From contig JACOEF010000453.1 of NCBI GenBank assembly GCA_024998705.1, positions 1 to 11,746 of the forward strand: DNA of 11,746 nt, read 5' to 3'. Numbering within the stretch: position 1 is the first letter of the stretch; each line of letters begins with the position of its first letter. Shown piece after piece: positions 5,874 to 11,746 of this stretch. Source of the stretch: Nitrospira sp. GTDB lineage: Bacteria > Nitrospirota > Nitrospiria > Nitrospirales > Nitrospiraceae. The notes below the pieces were generated by a model. It ran no database searches and had not been told where the DNA came from. It was given only the letters and a program-made list of their open reading frames with translations. The translations under genes and the position numbers were made by a program.

Positions 5874-7646
5874 ATGCGTTCGCTTCGAATTGCCATGGCC
5901 CAGATGAACCCGACCGTCGGGGATATCGTCGGGAACACGCGCTCGATCCAAGCCTGGATCAAGGATGCACGACGGGCGAAGGCCGATCTCGTCGCCTTCC
6001 CCGAACTCGCCATCACCGGGTACCCGCCGGAAGATCTGCTGTTCAAGCCCCGTTTCATCGCAGACACCCGTCGCGCGTTAAAGGCGGTCGCGGCGGCTGC
6101 GCGTGGCGTGGTCGTCGTCGTCGGGTCCGTCGGTCAGGGGGCGGCCTCGGTGTCCGCGTCGGATGCTCCGTCATTTCCGTCGACCGATCGACAGGCGTTG
6201 TATAACGAGGCGTCGCTGGTGTCTGACGGCCGGATTCTCGCCATCTACCGCAAACGTCATTTGCCGAACTATGGCGTGTTCGATGAGAGCCGGTACTTTC
6301 ACCCTGGTTCTCGCCTGCCCCTGTTGGTCTTGAACGGTATCACGATCGGGGTGAACATCTGCGAAGACATCTGGTTTTCTGACGGGCCCACCCGTGCGCA
6401 GGCCGCGGCGGGCGCCGAGATCATCGTCAATATCAACGCATCGCCGTTCCATGTCGGGAAGGGGCGGTTGCGCGAACAGGTGCTGGCGACCAGGGGTCGT
6501 GAGAATCGCGTGATCGTGACATATACCAACACAGTCGGCGGGCAGGACGAACTGGTCTTCGACGGCTGCAGCATGATTGTGGACCAAGCGGGCGAGATCG
6601 TCGCGCGGGGGAAGGCGTTTGAGCAGGATCTCATCGTGGCGGATCTCGATGTTGCGGCTGTCGGGCGGGCGCGCATGGCTCAGGGACGAAAGGCCCCTCT
6701 GTCGCCGCGCGTGGCGGCTCTCATCGACCGGGTCGATGTGCGTCTGCCTGCGAGAAAGGCGTCGAAGTCGGTCGTGGTCCCGGGTCTGGAGCCTCCGTTG
6801 GGTCGGCTGGATGAGGCCTATCGCGCCTTGGTCCTCGGGGTGCAGGATTACGTCCGCAAGAACGGGTTTAAACGTGTCGTCATCGGATTAAGCGGCGGGG
6901 TGGACTCGGCCATCACCGCGGTCATCGCCGTCGATGCCGTGGGCGCAGAGAATGTGCTGGGGGTGTTTATGCCCTCGCCCTATACGTCGCGGGCCAGCCG
7001 CGAGGATGTCGCGGACATGGCTCGCCGGTTGCACATTCAGGTCGATACCATCCCTATCACCACGATGTTCAAGGCGTATGTGCGTGCACTCAGCCGATCC
7101 TTTAAGGGGCGATGCCCGGACACGACCGAAGAAAATCTGCAGGCTCGGATCAGGGGCAACCTGCTGATGGCCTATTCGAACAAGTTTGGTCATCTGGTGC
7201 TGACCACCGGAAATAAGAGCGAGATGAGTGTCGGATACGCGACGTTGTATGGCGATATGGCCGGTGGGTTTGCGGTGATTAAGGATGTGCCGAAGACCAT
7301 GGTCTACGAGCTGTCGCACATGCGCAATCAAGTCGGGCCGACTCCGGTGATTCCGAAGCGTGTTCTTGAGCGGGCTCCGACCGCGGAGTTACGCCCCGAT
7401 CAAAAGGACGAAGATAGTTTGCCGCCCTACGCCATCCTCGATCCGATTCTCAAGGCCTATGTCGAGGAAGACCGCGCTTTGGAGGATATTGTCGCGATGG
7501 GATTCGATCGGGAGACGGTTGCACGGGTGCTCGCACTGGTGGATCGCAGTGAATACAAGCGGCGACAAGCGCCGCTGGGGATCAAGATTATGCATCGAGC
7601 GTTCGGGAAGGATCGGCGGATGCCGATCACCAACGGGTACCGGTAG
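5874..7646 (+). CDS. nadE: Glutamine-dependent NAD+ synthetase
   Basis: This enzyme completes NAD+ synthesis by amidating deamido-NAD+ with ATP, using ammonia released from glutamine. The 590 residues cover both domains. The N-terminal nitrilase-like glutaminase has the triad E44 (FPELAITGYPPEDLL), K127 (YRKRHLPNYGVFDE) and C163 (GVNICEDIW). The C-terminal synthetase has the ATP-binding loop LSGGVDS (339-345), GNLLMAYSN, TTGNKSEMSVGYATLYGDM and the adenylation region RAPTAELRPDQKDED. All expected residues are present and the length is normal. ATG 5874 fits the family N-terminus (MRIAMAQMNPTVGD-like). The gene follows a leader with a promoter, hexaloop hairpins and a terminator, which suggests controlled read-through. 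The next gene starts 134 nt downstream in the same direction. Confidence 0.96.
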   Translation: MRSLRIAMAQMNPTVGDIVGNTRSIQAWIKDARRAKADLVAFPELAITGYPPEDLLFKPRFIADTRRALKAVAAAARGVVVVVGSVGQGAASVSASDAPSFPSTDRQALYNEASLVSDGRILAIYRKRHLPNYGVFDESRYFHPGSRLPLLVLNGITIGVNICEDIWFSDGPTRAQAAAGAEIIVNINASPFHVGKGRLREQVLATRGRENRVIVTYTNTVGGQDELVFDGCSMIVDQAGEIVARGKAFEQDLIVADLDVAAVGRARMAQGRKAPLSPRVAALIDRVDVRLPARKASKSVVVPGLEPPLGRLDEAYRALVLGVQDYVRKNGFKRVVIGLSGGVDSAITAVIAVDAVGAENVLGVFMPSPYTSRASREDVADMARRLHIQVDTIPITTMFKAYVRALSRSFKGRCPDTTEENLQARIRGNLLMAYSNKFGHLVLTTGNKSEMSVGYATLYGDMAGGFAVIKDVPKTMVYELSHMRNQVGPTPVIPKRVLERAPTAELRPDQKDEDSLPPYAILDPILKAYVEEDRALEDIVAMGFDRETVARVLALVDRSEYKRRQAPLGIKIMHRAFGKDRRMPITNGYR

Positions 7647-7661
7647 TACAGGCAGCAGCAG

Positions 7662-7704
7662 GATCGACAACGACGTCGGTCATCAACACTGGCAACGGCG
7701 CCAG
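7662..7704 (+). promoter_or_regulatory. Compact ANTAR-type tandem hexaloop RNA motif before the barrel-amtB-glnB block
   Basis: Hairpin 1: GATCGAC (7662-7668) pairs with GTCGGTC (7675-7681), 7 bp with one G-U, loop AACGAC (7669-7674). After a 7-nt linker, hairpin 2: CTGGC (7689-7693) pairs with GCCAG (7700-7704), 5 bp, loop AACGGC (7694-7699). Both loops have A1 and G4, and the spacing and shape match the known ANTAR target architecture. The 12-mer GACAACGACGTC (7666-7677) also forms hairpin 2 of the nadE leader. No intrinsic terminator with a T run follows. Positions 7701-7708 could instead pair near the porin ribosome-binding site (7764-7773), so control might act on translation. Confidence 0.7.
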
Positions 7705-7713
7705 AGAGACGGA

Positions 7714-7745
7714 CTCACAGGCCCAGCACTAGGAGGGGCTGTGGG
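7714..7745 (+). other. GC-rich hairpin between the hexaloop motif and the barrel gene
   Basis: Segment 7714-7724 pairs with 7736-7745 over 10 bp (CACAG/CTGTG, CCC/GGG and two outer pairs) with G7721 bulged and an 11-nt loop. It has no T run; pyrimidine-rich sequence follows at 7752-7770. It sits where the terminator of an antitermination leader would be expected, but it is not a standard one. Confidence 0.4.
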
Positions 7746-7780
7746 CGGGCACATTCACTTCTTCTCTCATTGGAGGCGTC

Positions 7781-8659
7781 ATGAGTATGTTGGTTGGCCG
7801 AAAGGCACGGACATGGGTGTTGGGGCTGGCATTGTTGGCAGGGCTCGGAGGCGGGGGGCTCGGCACGGCACAAGCTGGGACAACAGACGATTTGATGGAC
7901 ACGACCAAACATACCGTGTCGGTGACCACGGCGATGCAAGCCGACAGTTTCTTCGGGTTCAATCCGTCTATCTACGGAACCTATGGATTGACCGACAACA
8001 TCGCCTTGGCGTTCAACTTTACGTATTGAACCCAGATCAGCGGTGTGGGTGTGCACGACAACGCGCCGTGGCTTGAGACGGATGTGGGCCTGAACTTTAC
8101 CTTTCTGGAAAAGCGTCTCTCCATCACGCCCATGATCGGGTTTGTGCACGGCAGTCTGTTATCCTCCCGTGGTGGGTTCTTTCCCAACGGGGGTGGCAGT
8201 GTCAACGAGCGAACCACTGCCTTTGAAGGCGCTGTTCCCACCATCATCGCAAATTACATAGACGATCGCTTCGAAGGTGAGTTCTACATGGGCTACTACA
8301 AGGCCATCCGGAGCGAAGGCGGAGACGGGGGCGGTGGGGCGACCGGGTGCAACGGGTTGGTGGGTACGAATTGCTTGGGCACGAGTCAGACCGGTGGCCG
8401 GGGCACGTGGGATTTCCTGCATTACTGGGCGAACGCTGGTGTACGGGTGAACAGCATGTGGTCGGTCGGGGCACACTATGAGCATTTGTTGACGACGCGT
8501 GACAGCAGCGCACCGGGAGCGGCTCAAGACTACTATCGCTGGCTCGGACCCTATGTCGAAATGAAATTGCCGGGCAATATGGCCTTCCGGTTCACGGCGG
8601 GCAAAGACCTGACAGACAATCAAGATTTTTATAAATTGAAGTTCACGAAGACGTTTTAG
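7781..8659 (+). pseudogene. Small outer-membrane beta-barrel protein gene with one in-frame TGA
   Basis: The frame codes for an exported barrel protein of about 292 codons, but codon 83 (8027-8029) is TGA. The first part has a signal peptide (hydrophobic 12-30, likely cleavage at AQA|GTTD near residue 32) and YGLTDNIALAFNFTY. After the stop the same frame continues TQISGVGVHDNAPWLETDVG with alternating strands, Gly-rich turns and a C-terminal KFTKTF, the terminal-Phe signature of outer-membrane barrels. A Trp codon (TGG) would fit the stop position, as every other Trp here is TGG. Ribosome-binding site TGGAGG (7771-7776) supports ATG 7781. I do not know the family; a role in ammonium passage is suggested only by the amtB neighbour. 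It may be a true nonsense mutation, a base error or, less likely, read-through. Confidence 0.75.
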
Positions 8660-8670
8660 ACTCTTGCCTG

Positions 8671-8709
8671 GGCCTCCTCCTTTGCAGAGTGAAGGGGGAG
8701 GCCTCTTGG
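8671..8709 (+). terminator. Hairpin terminator after the barrel gene
   Basis: GGCCTCCTCC (8671-8680) pairs with GGGGGAGGCC (8694-8703) over 10 bp with one G-U pair and a 13-nt loop, followed by TCTTGGT. The stem is strong and the T tract weak. It lies 11 nt after the barrel stop and 31 nt before amtB, so it may reduce transcription passing into amtB. Confidence 0.6.
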
Positions 8710-8734
8710 TAAGCGGCATAGCCGAAGGAGGAAC

Positions 8735-10066
8735 ATGGTGAAGGCATCGGCACAGCGGAAAACGATCGTCGTGGGCGTGGTAGGGGTGTTAAGCCTGCTG
8801 GCAGAGTCGTGGGGCAATCAGGTCTGGGCGCAGAATGCTCCACTGAAGGTGGATACCGGAGATACGGCGTGGGTTCTGGTGTCCTCAGCGTTCGTGCTGG
8901 CGATGCTCATGCCCGGCCTCGCGCTGTTTTATGGCGGTCTGGTGCGCACCAAGAACGTGCTCGGCACGATCATGCAAAGCGTCATGATCCTGAGCGTGGT
9001 GAGTCTGCTGTGGATCCTGTTCGGATATAGCTTGGCGTTCGGGCCGGATCATGGGGGGCTGATCGGTGGATTGGAGTGGGTCGGGCTCAGTGGGGTCGGT
9101 AGCGAACCGCATCCGGTCTACGGCCCGACGATTCCCCACCAGGCATTTATGTTGTTTCAATTGATGTTCGCCGCCATTGCACCGGCGTTGATCACGGGCG
9201 CGTTTGCCGAGCGGAAGCGCTTTACGTCGGTCGTGCTGTTCGCCGCCCTATGGTCGATCTTGGTGTATGTGCCGCTGGCGCATTGGATCTGGGGGGGCGG
9301 ATGGTTGGCCCAGCTGGGGGCGTTGGATTTTGCCGGTGGCGCCGTCATTCATATCAGCTCAGGGGCAGCGGCTCTGATCTGCGCGATTGTGCTGGGCAAG
9401 CGTCGAGGATATGGAACGGATTATATGGCGCCCCACAATCTGCCGATGACGTTGCTAGGGACCGGATTTCTCTGGTTCGGCTGGTTTGGATTTAATGGAG
9501 GCAGCGCGCTCGGCGCCAACGGGGTCGCAGTCTCGGCCATTCTCGCGACGCATGCCGCGGCGGCGATGGGCTCCATTGCTTGGTGTGGCGCCGAATGGGC
9601 GCATCGCGGTAAACCCACGGTGCTCGGCGTCGCCAGCGGCGCGGTGGCGGGACTCGCGACCGTGACCCCGGCGGCGGGATATATCGGACCCATGTCGGCC
9701 ATTGCCATTGGTTTGGTCGCCGGCATGACCTGTTATGCCGCGATTGTCTGGAAGGGGCGATTCGGCTATGATGACTCGCTTGACGTCGTGGGGATCCATG
9801 GAGTCGGAGGGGTGATCGGAATTCTGGCCACCGGGCTTTTCGCCAGTAAAGCCGTCAATGCCGGAGGCGCCGATGGATTGTTTTTCGGTAACCCCAGCCT
9901 TTTCGGCATCCAACTTTTGGTTGTGGTCGTCACGACGACGTTCACGATCATCGGCACGTTTCCCATCCTCAAGCTCGTGGATTCTCTGACCGGGCTACGG
10001 GTGTCGTCTGAGGAAGAAGCGACCGGTTTGGATTTGAGCCAACATAACGAGCGGGCGTATTCATGA
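8735..10066 (+). CDS. amtB: Ammonium transporter (Amt/MEP/Rh family)
   Basis: This inner-membrane channel takes up ammonium. The 443 residues begin with a signal-peptide-like segment (10-32, ending QVWAQ), then about 11 membrane helices. Recognisable parts are MPGLALFYGGLVRTKNVLG (59-77), FQLMFAAIAPALITGAFAER (141-160), the family signature LDFAGGAVIHISSG (197-210) with the first pore histidine H206, FLWFGWFGFNGGS (245-257) and IHGVGGVIG with the second pore histidine H355. The short cytoplasmic tail ends GLDLSQHNERAYS, the part that contacts P-II in this family. AAGGAGG (8725-8731) lies 3 nt before the ATG. glnB follows after 101 nt, the common amtB-P-II pairing. No sigma-54 promoter is visible upstream. 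Confidence 0.96.
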   Translation: MVKASAQRKTIVVGVVGVLSLLAESWGNQVWAQNAPLKVDTGDTAWVLVSSAFVLAMLMPGLALFYGGLVRTKNVLGTIMQSVMILSVVSLLWILFGYSLAFGPDHGGLIGGLEWVGLSGVGSEPHPVYGPTIPHQAFMLFQLMFAAIAPALITGAFAERKRFTSVVLFAALWSILVYVPLAHWIWGGGWLAQLGALDFAGGAVIHISSGAAALICAIVLGKRRGYGTDYMAPHNLPMTLLGTGFLWFGWFGFNGGSALGANGVAVSAILATHAAAAMGSIAWCGAEWAHRGKPTVLGVASGAVAGLATVTPAAGYIGPMSAIAIGLVAGMTCYAAIVWKGRFGYDDSLDVVGIHGVGGVIGILATGLFASKAVNAGGADGLFFGNPSLFGIQLLVVVVTTTFTIIGTFPILKLVDSLTGLRVSSEEEATGLDLSQHNERAYS

Positions 10067-10081
10067 GTGAAGCCGGCGGCA

Positions 10082-10506
<425 letters not shown>

Positions 10507-10508
10507 GT

Positions 10509-11746
10509 ATGTCGCACGCTGTGAAAGCGGATTCTCATAGGGAGCAGGACGTGGCTCCCGCGTCGGTGTCCCAGTTGTTGGCCGAGCAGCGGCAGGCGAT
10601 TCAGCAGCGGCTGCTCGCGGGCGCCTCGGGCGACGACGTGGTCACGGCGACCACGGACATGGTGGATGGAGTGATCGTCGGCCGTTACCGGACTGCGGCG
10701 CGTACCGGCGGCGAGTCGCTCACGACGGCGGGATTCCAACATTGTTGCCTGGTGGCGATCGGTGGGTATGGTCGGCGGGAGTTGGCACCCTGCTCCGATA
10801 TCGATCTGATGTTTCTGTTTCACCCGGACGCCGCGAAGGTGATCCCCGAGCTGGTGAAGCAGGTGCTCCATCCGCTGTGGGACAGCGGATTCCAGGTCGG
10901 CCATAGCGTGCGGACTATTCAAGACTGTGTGGATTTGGGGCTCGCCGATCTGACGGTCCGAACGTCGATGATGGAGTCCCGTTTCCTCGCCGGCAGCGCG
11001 GATCTGTTCCAGCAGTTTCATGCGCGATACGTTCGAAAAGTCGTATCGCACGGGTTCGATACCTACCTCGAGCAGAAGGTGGCCGAGCGGCAGCGCGAGT
11101 ACCAGAAGTTCGGTGAAACGGTCTATCTTCTGGAGCCAAACGTCAAAAAAAGCAAAGGTGGATTGCGGGACCTCCATCTCCTGCAATGGATCGGGGCTGC
11201 GCGCTTCCAGGCCGCCACGATTCGTGAACTGTCGGATCGCGGGATTCTCTCGCAGGCCGATTATCGGGCGATCAAGGAGGCGAAGGAGTTTTTGCTGCGC
11301 GTCCGCTCGTTCCTCCACAGTCGGGGCGGTATGGCACAGGAAATTCTCACGTTCGACGAACAGGTCTGGCTGGCCACACATCTGGGCTTCACCGACCGGC
11401 CGCATTTACTCGCCGTCGAACAGTTTATGCAGCAATACTATCGGCACACGATGGGGCTGCATGCGGCATTGATGCGATTTGTCGAGCGTTGTCGCCGGCG
11501 CTCCTTGTGGCAGCGGGTGGTCCGATGGTTGCCGTCTCCACGGATCGATCGGTACTTCGTCCTCGACGGCGAGGCGCTGACCGTGCCGGTCGAGCTACGA
11601 TCTCAGGTTTTGGAGCAACCCGACTCGCTGCTGAAGCTCTTCGATTTGGCGAGGTCGCGCCGATTGACTATCGATCCGTCGCTCCTCGAAGACATTCATC
11701 GTCAGGCGGAGACGCTCTCGGTCGAGCAGTTTCATACACCCGAAAC
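10509..11746 (+). CDS. glnD: P-II uridylyltransferase/uridylyl-removing enzyme, 3' end outside the window
   Basis: The frame is open from ATG 10509 to the end of the window (412 full codons). GlnD attaches UMP to P-II when glutamine is low and removes it when glutamine is high. The nucleotidyltransferase motif GGYGRRELAPCSDIDL (85-100) includes the catalytic pair D97 and D99. EPNVKKSKGGLRDLH (209-223) and TFDEQVWLATHLG (281-293) are further GlnD-type signatures. The HD hydrolase domain and the two ACT sensor domains expected beyond about residue 430 lie outside the window. The ATG is 2 nt after the glnB stop and has no strong ribosome-binding site, so translation is probably coupled to glnB. 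Enzyme and substrate in one operon support active uridylylation of Y51. Confidence 0.93.
   Translation, partial: MSHAVKADSHREQDVAPASVSQLLAEQRQAIQQRLLAGASGDDVVTATTDMVDGVIVGRYRTAARTGGESLTTAGFQHCCLVAIGGYGRRELAPCSDIDLMFLFHPDAAKVIPELVKQVLHPLWDSGFQVGHSVRTIQDCVDLGLADLTVRTSMMESRFLAGSADLFQQFHARYVRKVVSHGFDTYLEQKVAERQREYQKFGETVYLLEPNVKKSKGGLRDLHLLQWIGAARFQAATIRELSDRGILSQADYRAIKEAKEFLLRVRSFLHSRGGMAQEILTFDEQVWLATHLGFTDRPHLLAVEQFMQQYYRHTMGLHAALMRFVERCRRRSLWQRVVRWLPSPRIDRYFVLDGEALTVPVELRSQVLEQPDSLLKLFDLARSRRLTIDPSLLEDIHRQAETLSVEQFHTPE

Noticed and set aside
8027..8029. TGA in the barrel gene read as selenocysteine or a reassigned Trp codon
   Set aside because: No convincing selenocysteine insertion hairpin was recognised after it, the position suits Trp, and other genes here use TGA as a stop (pilQ, lipoprotein at 4539, amtB).

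Overview
The window most resembles a GC-rich member of the Nitrospirota, close to Nitrospira. That is an inference from the overall look of the proteins and the gene set (PilQ-AroB, a GAF-ANTAR regulator, NadE, a small outer-membrane barrel, Amt, P-II, GlnD); no marker gene here settles it. Nearly all genes are on the + strand. One lipoprotein gene is on the - strand.

Layout: (1) 1-1167, the C-terminal part of the type IV pilus secretin PilQ. (2) 1437-2594, aroB (3-dehydroquinate synthase). (3) 2602-3861, a GAF-GAF-ANTAR protein, a soluble sensor with an RNA-binding antiterminator domain, placed 7 nt after aroB. (4) 4162-4539 and 4629-5549(-), two convergent lipoprotein genes of unknown role. 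(5) 5620-5768, a strong promoter followed by a short leader RNA with two hexaloop hairpins and a strong intrinsic terminator. (6) 5874-7646, glutamine-dependent NAD+ synthetase. (7) 7662-7704, a compact tandem pair of hexaloop hairpins. (8) 7781-8659, an outer-membrane barrel gene split by one in-frame TGA. (9) 8735-10066 amtB, 10168-10506 glnB (P-II) and 10509 to the window end glnD (uridylyltransferase, 3' end missing).

The main result is a candidate RNA-based regulatory circuit. ANTAR proteins bind two neighbouring hairpins whose six-base loops carry A at position 1 and G at position 4. Two leaders here carry such pairs: upstream of nadE (loops AAUGGC and AACGAC) and upstream of the barrel-amtB-glnB-glnD block (loops AACGAC and AACGGC, 7-nt linker). 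The same 12-mer, GACAACGACGTC, builds one hairpin in each leader. In the nadE leader the 3' arm of the second hairpin is also part of the 5' arm of a U8 intrinsic terminator, so the two structures exclude each other, as in ANTAR antitermination. The only ANTAR protein in the window is encoded about 1.8 kb upstream. I therefore propose that it controls NAD+ synthesis and ammonium uptake/signalling in this organism. The structures were found by eye. No folding, covariance search or expression data were available.

Other points: the right arm of an imperfect inverted repeat occurs twice, before nadE and before glnB; the barrel gene looks like a TGG-to-TGA nonsense change; and aroK, often found between pilQ and aroB, is absent from that position.
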